A DNA stretch of 64,000 nucleotides from Melastoma dodecandrum (taxonomy: Eukaryota; Streptophyta; Magnoliopsida; Myrtales; Melastomataceae). Made by a program: the position numbers and the translations under genes. This document shows positions 31,829 through 44,218 of this stretch, piece by piece (the first letter of the stretch is position 1; each line of letters opens with the position of its first letter). A model generated the notes under the pieces. The model made no database searches, had not been told where the DNA came from, and worked only from the letters and a program-made list of their open reading frames with translations. The stretch spans positions 3,596,001 through 3,660,000 of the forward strand of contig JARUPY010000474.1 of NCBI GenBank assembly GCA_029817715.1, given 5' to 3'.

Positions 31829-32500
31829 ATGTCACGAAGGTCTGTCGATTCTAGAACCCCGTCACCACATACGGGAATGATCGTGGGATATCGACAAGTA
31901 TCACTACCAGTCTATGAAGATCCAGTAGATCAACCGAGAGAGGAATCAACACGGATGACGAGAGTTACCTATCCAGATAACGCTTTATCCAATATTCCTG
32001 AAGTCTGTAAGGTTATTGAGAAAATAGCCAAGCACAGGTCTATTTCGGTAGACGAAATCTGGAGGATGATAGAACCATCCCAAGAAATACCCAGACATAC
32101 AGGTTTTAGTGTAAGGAAGGAAGAACTGAGCACATACGTTGCTCTAACTTTCAAATTTCCTAGATACTATGAGTATTCTCTGGATACCTTGATAGACACT
32201 GGGTGCAGCATAAGTTGTGCTAGGCTCAATGCTCTACCAGATGAGTGGTGTGAACCACTGCAAAGACCCATCTAATGTCGATGGAATGGCAATAATTGTT
32301 AGCCATCGGGGCAATAATGTGCCTGTTTTATTGGCGGACAAAAATTCGTCATTAAAGAGATCCTTGCACGTCCTTTGTTAGAAGCAGATATCATTCTTAG
32401 AAATGCTTTTCTTAAAGGACAAAAGGAAAATCTTCCTTTTGTGCAAGATGTCCATGATATTTCCATTGGAGGTGTGAAAATCAGTAATCTACCATAGTCT
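31829..32500 (+). pseudogene. Aspartic-protease region of the endogenous pararetrovirus
   Basis: The frame 31829-32275 ends with a protease-like active-site segment, LIDTGCSISCARLNALP, in which Cys follows the DTG triad where Ser or Ala is usual. The protease C-terminal half continues in another frame to about 32500 after the stop at 32273-32275. In the family this domain processes the polyprotein. The change of frame and following stops show decay. Confidence 0.65.
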
Positions 32501-32527
32501 AAATTAAGGTTAAAATTTGGGTTATAT

Positions 32528-33673
32528 ATGGTAAAAAGGACAGAGTATTGTGGTGATTCATCATGTGAAAAAGTTTTCAGAGTGAGAGCTCAGCGTGGTG
32601 ATACACGGTTGAAAGTAAATGATATATGGGTGCAAACTCTGTTTTCTCCAACGAATACCAAAATTTCTAACTGGTATGACGACTTGTTTCCCAAACAAGA
32701 AGTGTGTAGGGCAATAAAGTTAACAGGGATAAAATGGGATAAGTTCCTTGTAAAATTTGCCGACAATTTTAGTGAACATCCGTTAAAATTGTGGAGTCGG
32801 AATGACTTTAAGGCTAGACTCGAATTACAAGATCCCGGAACCATTATAAGAGCCAGAAATATTACATACACGGCTGAAATGGTTAAGGAATTTGACAAAC
32901 AAATTCATGAGTTGCTTGGAAAAGTTTTGATTAGGGACAGTTGTAGTATGAAGCAAAGCACGAATGGTTATAGACTATCGTCAGCTTAACAAAGCTACCA
33001 AAGATGATGGTTATAAGATTCCCACTGCAGGAGATTTGATTGATAGAATTAGTTTGAGCTAACCAAAATTCTTTTCCAAATTTGATTTGAAAAATGGTTA
33101 CTGGCAAGTCAAGATGGAAGAAGATTCGGTTCCTCTAACTGCTTTCAATGCTCCGCAAGGAATGTTTGAATGGCTGATGATGCGTTCAACCTGAAGAATG
33201 CTCCAAGCGTCTTTCAGCGCAAAATGGATAATGCTTTCAAGCAAGTCCGCAAATTTTGTGCGGTCTACATAGACGATGTGCTAGTCTACAGTCAGAATGA
33301 GGACGATCACATGGGGCACCTTGATAAGGTAATTGATGTTTTCCGACAAGAAGGCATGATTCTATCTGAAAGAAAGATAGAATTGTTTAATGAGTAAGTT
33401 AATTTTCTAGGCATGAAAATTGAAAAAGGAAAGATTAAATTACAAAGTCATATTGCCAAGAAAATTGTTGATGTTCCTGACAGACTTGAGGATATGAAGC
33501 AAGTTCAAAGATTCAGCGGATTTGTTAACTATGCTAGAAAGTTTGTGAAAGATCTTTCCCAATATTTAGGGAAGATTTCAAAGAAGACATCTTCTACTAA
33601 TCATTGGTCATGGGGAGATGAGGATACTCAAGCTATTCAGAGGATTAAGGGAAAGGTTAAAAATTTATCGTAA
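32528..33673 (+). pseudogene. Reverse-transcriptase region of the endogenous pararetrovirus
   Basis: Pieces of the RT domain appear in order: DYRQLNKAT (about 32970, after a frame change near 32950), FDLKNGYWQVKM (about 33080), the NLKNAPSVFQRKM region, and the catalytic YIDDVLVYSQ near 33270. Next come FLGMKIEKGKIKL and the connection domain to 33673. Lesions include a stop near 33060, a frame change near 33165 and stops near 33395 and 33671. The sequence clearly groups with caulimovirid/Ty3-type RT rather than Copia. In virus life it copies pregenomic RNA to DNA in the cytoplasm. Confidence 0.75.
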
Positions 33674-34100
33674 CTTTCCTTACCTTCTGATAAGGATGAG
33701 TTAGTCCTGGAGATTGATGTTTCTAACGAGTTCTGGGGGGCTGTTCTGAAAATTAAAGAAAGAAAGTCGGAACCTGTTTATAAGTATTGGTCGAGTAGAT
33801 TTAAGGGGTATGAACTCCGATACTCGATATACGAAAAAGAAGTATTGGCTTTAAAAAATAGAATAGAGGCCTTTTACATCTTTTTGGCACCTAAGAAATT
33901 CTTAGTGGGTTCTGACTCGTTCTATGTAAAAAGGTTCATGAGTCTGAACCTCAAGGAGGCTAGGCATACTAGACTTTTGAGGTTGCAAGAGTGGTTTAGC
34001 TATTATAAATTCGATGTCGAATACATTTCTTTAGACAAAAACATCATAGCTGACTCTCTCTCTAGAGAACTTGCAGATGGATCCAGCCGCGAAGAGGAAG
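33674..34100 (+). pseudogene. RNase H region of the endogenous pararetrovirus
   Basis: Continuous with the RT after a stop. LEIDVSNEFWGAVL opens the domain, YEKEVLALKN follows, then a caulimovirid-style FLVGSDSFYVKRFM and DKNIIADSLSREL at the end (about 34070). No integrase follows, which separates it from Ty3/gypsy elements. The frame from 33845 is open to 34153. Confidence 0.75.
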
Positions 34101-34568
34101 ATTTGCCGGGGATGCAAGCAGGAGGGGCACTCCAAGAAGGTATGTCCCAATAAGAAAGGGAGTGAGCATAGTGATGCTGGTTCTGTTTCAGAAACGAAAG
34201 TAGCTCTCTACTGGCAGTGTAAGCGACCTGGACATAGATCTTTTGAATATCCAAATAAGTTGAAAGCTGCGAACTCCCAAAAGGGAGTGGTCAATCTCGA
34301 AGAGAAGGTTATTACCGACTCTAAGAGAGAAGGGAAAACATATTCACATAAGGGGATGGCTAATCCTAAAGAGAAAGCTTCGGCTAACTCTAAAAGAAAA
34401 GCGAAAGTAGATTCCCAGGAGAGCGTGGCAGAACCCAAGGAAAAGGTTTCAACCAATTCTAAGGGGAAAGCGAAAATAAGTTCTCAGGAAAGGAAGATGG
34501 ATCCGAATGAGAAGGCTAACACCAACTCCAAAGAACATAAAGAAAGATCCTCAAAAAAGGATGGTTGA
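34071..34568 (+). pseudogene. Post-pol frame with zinc knuckles and Lys/Glu-rich repeats
   Basis: This 165-codon frame starts with an ATG overlapping the 3' end of the RNase H region. It has one CCHC knuckle (CRGCKQEGHSKKVCP), a second degenerate knuckle (CKRPGHRSFEYP, last Cys lost), then four to five imperfect ~21-residue repeats built on 'KEKVSTNSKGKAK'. The sequence is strongly basic and probably disordered. Its place between RNase H and the transactivator-like region suggests it is the N-terminal part of the last viral ORF, but knuckles here are unusual. Confidence 0.55.
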
Positions 34569-34799
34569 TCCTAAGGAGGGAAGCTCCAAAGGAAATGCGA
34601 AGATGGCAGATCTGACGGAAGAAACTCAGGCTGATTCTCAAGAGAAAGAGGAAAGCAAAGCAACTTGAGTCCTCTGGTCCTGAGAAGGATGCTCCGGTAA
34701 AGGATAGAAAGGTTGAAGAACCTTTGTGGTATCCATTAACCACGGAACCGTTTAATTACTGCCGAAATCACCTAGTCAAAGAGCAAAACATCTCAATAA

Positions 34800-36230
34800 A
34801 CTAAGCTGTCAAATCCTATAAGAGTCCCTTGCAGACAAGAAAGGAGGAGAAAGAGCAGGTTGAAGCTAAGTATGCACGAGAGGAGACAGAATTCAAAGCC
34901 TTCATAGGTGAGCCAATTCAGAAGAAAAAACCTAATGAGACGGCAGAAATGGAGTATGACGAGTATTTTAACTATGAGATACCAAACATGCTTGAAGAAG
35001 GTAATCGTAAAGTTAAGAAAAACCTTGAGGAAGCAATTCCTGAAAGAGATTCGGTTAAAGAATCCGGTGAGCAGGCTCACGATGGCAAAAGTCATAAGGG
35101 TTCGGAAGAATCCTGATATTTTGACTCTTTTGAAGATGGATCCTTATATTTAGACTCTTTTGAAGATGGACAATTATAAACGCCAGATTAAGTTTTTTGC
35201 AGCAAAAGCAGTCGAGTATATCAAAGATCTGGAGTCTAAGCTGCTGTATAAGGCTTCAGATGGAGAAGAGCTATCCAAAACCATAAGGGATAGACAACAG
35301 ATTCTCACCACCACAATGTCCATATTACCTTTTGAGGTCAAGGAATTCAAGACCCCAAGGGTAGTGGTGGATATGAGAAAATCATCACTCGAGGAAAACT
35401 ATGTACTTCACCCTTATCTACATTGGATATCGGAGAAGTGATCGTCCCTGAAGATTAATTCAGGAATGGTGGGAATAGCTTTATCAGTTTGTGGATATTC
35501 TGGAAATTGATCGTTCATAACTAGAACAGATCAAGCCACTGCCCCATCTGGTAAAGTTTATACTCGGATGCCTGGGATACGGACCAAAGTATGCAACGGC
35601 ATTGATTACTGGCACTATGATGGAGGAAGAGGAATATGAAAAGACGGGAAAAGTAATTCTTCCCAACATGCAAGTTTAGGACATCCATCCTACTGAAAGT
35701 AGACATCTCATAGAACCTCAACGATAGGAGCTTGATCATAGAGGTTTATGGCGGAAATATTATAAGGATAAAACCGTAAGAAAAACCATAAAGGTTAAGT
35801 TCTTCAAGGATGTACTGGAGCATGTATTAGCCCAAAAGGACAAGTATTACATGCTCAGTGACGGGATAACAACTGTTACGATCATCCGTTCTTACTTAAG
35901 CTATGCGGATGAACAAGTTGGAGAACGAGGATGGGAAAGAGTTCTAGATAGCTTCTGAAAGAGAGAAAACTCTGAGTTATGCCTCCGGACTGATACATTT
36001 GAAGTCTGGAGAAAAATCGCTGATTACACAGATAAATCATTAGCTCGGCGATTTCAACAAGATAAAGAGAGAGCCCGATGAATTCATGAGAACTATCAAC
36101 AACAATAAGGACTCTCTAGAAAAGAAATGGGCGAAACATCCGGCACTAATAATGAAGGAATCTCCCAGGACAATGCAATAATGCAGACGAGAGAAGAAAA
36201 TTGTATAAAGTTAGACTAGGCATTTTTGTC
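34800..36230 (+). pseudogene. Transactivator/inclusion-body-like last ORF of the endogenous pararetrovirus
   Basis: Lys/Glu-rich sequence (34829-35116) is followed by a frame at 35160-35441 and then broken pieces to about 36230. These include LGCLGYGPKYATAL near 35560, which resembles the core of caulimovirid transactivators. Stops are frequent (near 35114, 35440, 35520, 35680, 35725, 35956). The position just before the promoter region fits ORF VI of the family. The identification is tentative. Confidence 0.45.
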
Positions 36231-36571
36231 GGTCACTGGGACCACCAGCTAACTTTTGTAGTGTTACAATAATTTAGATTCCTTTTACTTTTGAACTGGC
36301 AAACAGTGCAAAGACACCTGCTTCTTTTGTGTATATATTTCACAACCATCTACCTCATTTGGGGAGACGGTTTGAATAGAGAACTTTTTCTCACATTATT
36401 CTAAGTTTGAGTTATTTGATCTGTCTCCAGAATACCTTAAGAAATCAAGAGTAAGATTATTAGAATTAATCTAAAAATAAAATTGGTTAAGTTTAACAGA
36501 AAGTTAGATCTTTGAATCGTTACCTTGAAGGATGGGCCTTTTGGCTGAACCCTTACAAAGGAGGAAGAGTG

Positions 36572-36579
36572 TCTATATA
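36572..36579 (+). promoter_or_regulatory. Candidate TATA box of the viral pregenomic RNA promoter
   Basis: CTATATAA lies after the last ORF and before a leader-like stretch, the position of the 35S-type promoter in caulimovirids. Position and consensus only. Confidence 0.4.
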
Positions 36580-36965
36580 AGACCCTCAAGGTAAGGGCTT
36601 GGGATGACACAGAAGAACCTCTCCATCTCACAGAATTCTCGATCTCGAGATGTGAGGAACTCTTTAATCTCTGAAGTTGCAGAAGCTTGGTGAACCCTTA
36701 GAGGTACTCATCGGAGAAAGGTATGATAAACATCTTCTATCCTAAAGTTGTTTATGTTGTTCTTTCTATCTTGAAAGAAGATTTTAATTAAAGAAACTTA
36801 ATTAGAGTGGTGCAAGTGCACGAGTTATTTCTATGACCGATTGTCTAAACCCAGAATTGCTCCACCTTTATCACGGGATTGGCAAGGATTATACTACTGG
36901 ACTTTTGAATACTGTAGTGAATCGTCTGGAAAATCTATCGGCCCAGATAACTTAATTAGAATGGT

Positions 36966-36970
36966 CTCCG
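36966..36970 (+). repeat. Left 5-bp target duplication of the Ty3/gypsy-type element
   Basis: CTCCG just before the LTR start TGAAACGACC, identical to 46501-46505. Confidence 0.88.
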
Positions 36971-39230
36971 TGAAACGACCTGAAATTTTTAGTCCGTAAT
37001 TTAAAATTTTTTTCCCTCTACGGAAGCTGACGAAGTTTGAACTTGAAGCTTTACCGCAAATATTCTGGACTCGCCTTCGAATCCCACGGTTCCACGTGTC
37101 CACTTTCCTAAACTTCCTGCAACACTAAAATGATTCCCCTGACGGGGTCAGCGATAAATCGCTGGTACGCCCACCCATGTACATGCGAAAACCATGAGAC
37201 TACTAACTCACCCATTCGTGCACATTTATAAATCTGTTATGCAACACACGGCACAACCTAGCAGTATAAGGAAAACACTGAGACTCTAGACTCATCCTAT
37301 CGTGGACCTTTGAAATAGTCTTATGCACACGAACATTTGAATCCACGGCAGCACAACAATTCATACAGATGCAACTATCAAACAACATAACTATATCAAG
37401 TTATAATTAGCGAGCATATATCGCGGTAAGCGGAATAATAAACAATAACTAAGCAATAAATAATTTAACGCGCTGAAAGCAATAAATAAATAAGCGACTC
37501 CCTCATAACACCGGTGTCTCATATCTCAACACTTCGTATGGTGCCAGGACCACCTCAGTGCATCCCCACCCTCTCCTCCGGGAGCGCCCGGGCATAACGG
37601 CGGCAGGTACGACCGCGGGTGGTCGTCACCTCACCGTTCTCCTCCGACACACAGTCGGGAAACCACAATACCCCATCACAATCTCTCTCGCTAGCTCGAG
37701 GCATAGGAGCAACTCTCCTGTAAGACCCCAAGGTAATTATTCTTTGATTACCCGGGGTACAGAAGCAATTCCCCTGTAGGACCACGAGACATATTCTAAT
37801 TCGTATTTCACTCTCACGCATGAACAGATGGGGAAACTTCGTAACTTATATCAGAAGTTCACAGCCTGACATCATTATGTTACCAAACGGGCAGAGCATC
37901 AAGACAACCAGTCTCGCTCCCTAATCCCAGCAGAATCCTCATCTTCGATTCTCCACAATAACTTTCATCAAGCTAAAGACATCGGCAAGAAATTAACAAA
38001 TAAGTCTGCCCAAAGTATTTGCCTCGGAACCAGATTCAAATCCTAATGCTTACCCACCCTCCAGTGAGGGACAACCGGTTGACTTAATCACCATAGCTAG
38101 AAGAGAGTTCACAGATTTCAGCATCCTCAGGACAGCCGCAAGAATCAAGAGGCTAGTATCACTATCTCAATCATCCACACACACACCAGCCACAACCACA
38201 GCTAGGAGACCATATGGTCTTGCTGATACAGTCACTGTGCGAGACAGACTTACTCCAGCAAACAACAACGACACCCAGAAATCCGGCGGAGAATTTAGGA
38301 CATATGCAAGACCCCAACGACCCGAATCACCGACTCATAACGACAAGGACGGGAAACAGACCTACCCGACCTCCCCTGGCGACTACTAACCCAAGCGCAC
38401 ACTCAAGCATCGAAACGAACAAGGGCAGCGAGGAGAGGGGGTGAGACATACCCAGTCAGTCGCGAACCTTCGCTCCGTGAGTCCTCTACTTCCCTGTGGT
38501 TTCCTTCAACCCGCACAGCGCTCCTCCTCCTGCCAACCTGTCTGTCCTCTCGCAGCTCCAATGACCGTAGGGGAGGGACTCATGACGCTCTGGCGAATCC
38601 TAAAGGGAACGAAAAGAGAAGTCCCTCTCCTTGTTCCCCCGTTCCCCGATTCTCCTTACCCATTGGCAGGGAAGAAACTCCCTCGTCCAATCAGAATCTC
38701 CTATGTCTGATTCTCCTTATCTCCTCCTCCTTGTTCTATTTTTTATTTATTTAATTTATCTTACTTTGCTTCCAGGCGAAGGGTGTGTGTTGTGGGGAGG
38801 GCCTCACTATAATTGAATTCTTTCTTTCCTTTTATATTTGCAATCTTATTTCAATTCCCTCCATTCGCATGATGACCTTTCCGCCACTGAGTGCAACGGG
38901 GAGTTTTAGTTTGGTTAGTATTAATTTTGCTTATAACCCCGATTTACGGTTAGGAAATTCGTTAAAGGTTTATTTGTCAAATTCCTAGACCTTAATACGA
39001 ATATTATCGGTATCCGCACCCGATTATGTTTAGTTTAGGGCGTCCCCTTACCTGCGTAACGTAGTCACACGTATTCGAATATGAAATATCGATAATTCCC
39101 GTTAAACATAGGTCAAACACAGAAATGTTAAACTCCTGTTCGGATTTTTGACCAAGTCGACCGTTTTATTTTAGTCAACAATATTACTAAGGCCGTACGT
39201 ATTTTATTCATAAAAATCCAGGTCGTTACA
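36971..39230 (-). repeat. 3' LTR (left copy) of the gypsy-type element
   Basis: 2,260 bp, TGAAACGACCTG...GGTCGTTACA on plus. The polypurine tract abuts its right end. Compared with the right LTR it lacks 21 bp near 37930. Small open frames inside are duplicated in the other LTR and are not genes. Confidence 0.9.
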
Positions 39231-39250
39231 ATCCACCCCCCTTAAAGGAA
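39231..39250 (-). other. Polypurine tract of the gypsy-type element
   Basis: On the minus strand the tract reads TTTAAGGGGGGTGGAT immediately before the LTR, preceded by the CGAGGACGAAATT signature. Confidence 0.8.
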
Positions 39251-42200
39251 TTTCGTCCTCGAAATTTAATTAGTAACAAAATCTTTTTATGTCCTGTCTC
39301 ATCTAGGTAGGAATGTGTTGCTTTCATTTGGTATTCAACTCCCATGGTATACAGAAGCGTTGATCAATACCCTAATCCAGAATGAGCTCCCGCAACCCTC
39401 TTACTTTAGATCGATTTCCCTATTTGCTTCATTAACTCGAACTACTTATGAGAAAGGTAATCACAAGACCCATGTTGTATCTACAAGCCAACTTTAGTCA
39501 TCCGGATTTTAATTTAATTTCATTTTCATTTTTTTTAAAGAATTGCGAGAAGCAATTACAAGGAAGAAGACAGGATCAAGGCTAAAGGGGAAAATAGCTT
39601 GCGGTGTGTCACGCTAGACCTGAGCGGTACGTTCCTAATAATCTGGTAGACCAATTCATCGTTGAGGACCAACTCAACCATAAACCAAAGAGAACAAGAA
39701 TGACAATAATACTCTTTATCCTTATTTCAACTTCTACAGCTGTCCGGAGTATAGATAAGAGTGGGATCTACATGCCTGGAAAAGTCAACAGGAATATAAG
39801 AAGGAAGGGACTGCAGGTGAGGAAAATTAGGGTACAAAAGTTCCTCATAAACTAAATTCAAATTGATTTTCACATTTCTCATCTCCTGCAACAATAACCC
39901 AAGATGGAACTTTCCACCCATGTTCAGCTTGTTCTAGCAAACCCGAGAAGTGAGATAATAAAGAAGTTGGAGAAGTCGACATTTATCGAAAGCCTTGGGC
40001 AATACTGGATTTACTTGGCAGTAGGAGAAACTGTGTCAGCGTGCAATTTTGCTCTGCACGGTTCCTGGACAAATGTGAACCTAATGGAGTGTGATGTAGA
40101 ACCAGACAACAATATGTAAATCCCCAATGCAAATGTAACTCATACGGTAGTGATGAGTGAGTGTGTGTGGTGAAAATACGAGGAAGAGGAAAATGGGCTC
40201 CCATGTTGGATACCTAATTCTGTACAAGCAGGAAACCAGAAGGAATAGAGATCCTTTTGATTTGGAACATCTCGAAACGAAGAAACAACATCTGCCCCAA
40301 GGTGTCTAATGAACTATTTCTATTTAAATATCTCAACTGTCTGTTGCTATGCCAAGGCAATGAGGGATTTACCTTATTTGTGAGGATTACAAGACTTGTC
40401 GGCATGTGCAGACATCTGCCTTGATCCGAATGACTCTGCATGCTAACCTGACTCCACCAGCTATAAAATAAGGCTACAATCTTTAGTCAATTTACTATCA
40501 GAAGACAACCCTAAAATCGAAGGCTTGCCAAACAGATGAGTCCAACATGACTTCAGATCAACTGTCAGATGTCAACTGTCCAATGCCAATGCTCAATGGC
40601 ATCATTAAATACGATCCTTGTAAAAGTGAACCAAGAGGACATAAAACATTATCGCAGATAACAAGAATAAATGGGCATTTCGGCAATCAAAGTAAAACAC
40701 AATGATACAAGCACAGAAACAACAGGAACTTCAAAACACTCATGTTAGTATATAAACACTTTATAGGCACTTAACTTCCATAGTCTACTATGGAATAACC
40801 TTCCCAAGTCCAATTGCCTCTAAAGATACTGTATTGTAATAGACTGCCAAATAATTTACACCCTTATACTTTAATTTGTAGGGAAATGCAGACATATAAC
40901 ACAGCATGATTCAAAAGCATCCGCCTCATACATGGACTCAACTTACATATACCACAGACGGAGAATATATTTAGCAAGAGAGGGGAACCTATGTCATCTA
41001 GAACGTAAGGCTGGCTCTCCCAGTGAAAGCTACTGAGTGATGAGGAATCATGGTGATTGATGTTCCCGGAATGAAAATCGAAGGAATCCCACCAAAAATT
41101 GAACTCCATAACTGTTGTCGGCCAAATAGCTACACAACTATATTTTAGCAAAAGCACATCTTGCAAGACTACTTCTAAAGATCGAATGCGTATAAAAGTG
41201 GAATTGAATAAACAGATTGCAACTATCCTACCTTACTTCTCATCAGCTCTAGAACTCTAGTTAGGCCTAATCCTACAAAAACTGAGTCTTGTCGGCAATG
41301 TCAAAGTTATCAGGCAAACTTTCCCTACGATGGAAATAGATGATGTATAGAATCTGTTTGACCTCGAAGATATCGCAACCGCAATCGTATTTAGAAGATG
41401 AAGAACGTCAAGAAGACCAAGGTGACCCATAAGAGGTTTTCCTGATGAGGACATGGGCAATCCTACATGAGTTTTCGGTTGGATGGGCGGGGAAGAAGGT
41501 ATGTTACCCCACCTTTATTTCCGTCTAAATCCCTCCACTCATTAATGGAAGTTGATAACATCCTCTCTAGATGAGATTCATCATATATTTTCTCTCTGGA
41601 GAAGCCGGTCTCCTATTTCCCTCACGTAGCGAGGATACCACGCACCCAACAACTTTCCTTGTTCTTCTTTTCCTGTAATTAAGGTTTGTCGATGCAGAAT
41701 TTCCTATACAACAGCAAGCACATGTAGAAAGTACAGGGGTAAAGAAGGACCAGAAACATAGCTTGCCGCAAGAGACGAAGTTCCACCTAGTCAGCAAGGA
41801 ATGGCTTATTGCAAGGATATGTAGCCAAAGAACGATAAATTTTAAGTAACAAGGTTGATAGTAAAGGGATCAGTTCAGCTAGTACTCGACATTGATCCAT
41901 TATAGATCAGCCTGTCAATCAGGCGCTTACTTGAGGGACGGGGGAGTGTAATCCTAAGCCTCACATTTGTTAACACGTTTCAACAAGATGTCCGAAGATA
42001 GTACCCATAATCCCCGATCGGAATTGCTACATTTTCGCCATTGAAAAGGAAGGTGAGTAATTGACACGATTTATTAGCTTTTAAACCCAAAGAAATCCGA
42101 GAAATTCCCAGTGGAATCATCAATTTGCATAGGTTTGTAAATCTTGATTACTTGCAATGGGAAAAGGATATCTTCTATATTATGAGAAGACATTAAATAG

Positions 42201-43400
42201 TGACTCTGGAAATGCACGACCCTGGCAACATAATTTCTCATGTCGTGTCTAGTCAGGAAGGCAAACAAACGCTTAATAAATAAGTCAGGCACAGGGAATA
42301 GAGGACCAATGGCTCGTACATATGACATTTTAATTATGATGGATGAATGATGCAACTGAGGAAACTAGCCACATGATTTCTCAATGATAGAACAACTATT
42401 GAGCCTCATTTCCTATACCGCTTACTATTGGTCGAAATACTAATTGCATAATTTCCCCTAAGATGAAACAGGCTGAAATGTATGTTCATTGTAGGAAAGA
42501 GTCTAAGGTACAATCTGATGGGTTTTTTGGCACAATAAATTATTACAATTGTCATTGGGGTTGAAACTGCGTCGGGATCTAATGCATTTGATGCATTAGG
42601 TAATAGTGGCCATTCTTCTCGTAAAGATGAGACTGGTTGAGTCTTAGACCACGTTCGTCTAAGGAAATATGAACGAGTCGATCCAAAATTAGGGGGTTGC
42701 ACGGACATTCTAGATCTTGTTCAGGGCAGCTGGGAGGTCCCTCATTGTTGAATTTGAGAGAGACGCCAGAAAAATAGGTGATGAGGTTCAAAGGGGCAGA
42801 GAAAGAAGTCAAACTAAAAGCCATGCATGACAAGCTTAAGAAGAGTAAAACTGAGATGAAAGCTGAGTTCACTAGATCGGCAAAACGACAACGATTATCA
42901 CAACCTGCTTGTCAGAGTACAGATGAAGTAAAATCGTTTAGTTAGAGGTTAAATGCGACAAAACAGCAAATGGTAACCACATGTCTCTCGAAATCCGCCG
43001 TTTTCAATTTCTTTTTCTGAGCGGAATTTCAAGCAGACGTTTTGAATTATAAGATGTATGTTTAGTGCAGGATAAATTTGAGGCAGGCAACAACAATTGT
43101 GTACCCTGGAGTTCTGGTTGACAAGGGTATACTTCAAGCGACGACGACCAACACAGAAGGCGATGAATTCGAATGTAGTGATTATAATACAACAAGAACA
43201 AAAGAATCCAATTCACCACGGAGACTGGAAATGGAGGCTTATATATATGGGTAAAAGTATTAAAAGTATAATATTTCAACCTCCGAGAGTGTACTACGAC
43301 ATGATGTGTTCATAAAATGAGGATGATGCTAAAGGAAAATAGATCCAGAAGTACACATCATATAAGAAAAAGAAGGAAAAGCTTCCGAAAGGTTCGTGAC
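39251..43400. other. Non-coding interior of the gypsy-type element
   Basis: About 4.1 kb with only short frames on both strands and no recognisable transposon protein. The composition (many short introns-like AT-rich tracts) looks like captured or decayed plant genomic sequence. The receptor-kinase fragment follows directly. Confidence 0.5.
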
Positions 43401-43409
43401 AAGGTATCA

Positions 43410-43965
43410 ATGAAATCAAGAATGAGGTACCCTCTAAATCGAAGCTTCAGTATCGGAGCCTTGTTAAGTTTCTGGAATGTTGTACTCAAGAAGAAGAGAG
43501 AATGCTAATATATGAATCAATGCCAAATGACAGCTTTGATTCTTTAATATTCGGTATGGCTCTTGGAAATCCTCTTTTACACATTATTCTGGTACAGCCC
43601 AAACGAAGTGCAATAGAGTATAATAGACAGGTCGACAGCTAAGACATTTTATGGCAGGAAGGATACAATAGTATAATTGAACCGGATTTGGTTTGCATAT
43701 ATAAGGCAACAAATGACCACGACTGTTTGAGAAATTGCGGATCCAACCCAAAAGTGTATTCTTGATTGGCCAAGGCGTGCTCATATTATAACTGGAATTG
43801 CTCGTGATTTCCTCATTAAGACATTCGGGTCTAAAATTATACACAGAGATTTGAAAGTCCGGAATATTCTCCTCGATAAGGAAAATGAATCCCAGGATTT
43901 CAGACTTTGAAATGACAAGAAGCATTGAAGGAGAGGAAAGTGAAGGAAATACTTATGGGGTCCTT
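43410..43965 (+). pseudogene. Captured receptor-like kinase fragment (S-domain/CRK type)
   Basis: Two exon-like pieces of a plant Ser/Thr receptor kinase. The first (about 43415-43554) reads KNEV, then [20 protein letters not shown] and [16 protein letters not shown]. The second (about 43731-43960) reads [16 protein letters not shown], then [16 protein letters not shown] and a broken ISDFEM near the DFG site. Between them is intron-like sequence starting GTATGG at the position where S-domain RLK genes have an intron; the acceptor now reads GCG. Upstream and downstream kinase parts are missing. It lies antisense to the host LTR element, which allows an intron to survive passage through an RNA stage. 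It is not functional. Confidence 0.75.
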
Positions 43966-44204
43966 GGAACTTAGTAAGAACTATTGCATAAGGTCGATGA
44001 CCACAACCATGTCTACCACAATTGATCATAAAGAACCCATTTATTTCCAACGGCAAGTCCTATCTAACTTAATGATTTATGGCTCTAATTAATCACTTTG
44101 TGTCACGTACTCTAATTAATCATTTTGTATCACTGGTGAGCGTACTATTCCGCCAATCAAACTTAATGCGCAACCTATTCATCCTTATTACTCCAATTAA
44201 CTGC
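43966..44204. other. Interior of the gypsy-type element next to the PBS
   Basis: AT-rich leader of the element (minus orientation) with a direct repeat 'ctctaattaatca.ttt' at about 44072-44130. No gene. Confidence 0.5.
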
Positions 44205-44216
44205 GCTCTGATACCA
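44205..44216 (-). other. Initiator Met-tRNA primer-binding site
   Basis: On the minus strand TGGTATCAGAGC, a perfect 12-base match to the plant initiator-Met tRNA primer site, 2 bp from the LTR. It fixes the element's orientation. Confidence 0.9.
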
Positions 44217-44218
44217 AC

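Noticed and set aside
32528..34100. Ty3/gypsy polyprotein
   Set aside because: No integrase follows RNase H, no LTRs flank it, and movement- and coat-protein-like regions precede it, so a pararetrovirus fits better.
37203..38988. Several small open frames repeated identically at 44451-46258
   Set aside because: They lie in the two LTRs of the gypsy-type element; duplication comes from the LTR pair and none has a domain or start context.
42579..42872. Minus-strand 97-codon frame with a signal-peptide-like N-terminus inside the gypsy-type element
   Set aside because: No family recognised, no conserved Cys pattern, and it lies in the non-coding interior; hydrophobic start alone is weak evidence.
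44205..44216. tRNA-like sequence
   Set aside because: Only the 12-base primer site complementary to the tRNA 3' end is present; there is no cloverleaf. The same holds for 46699-46710.
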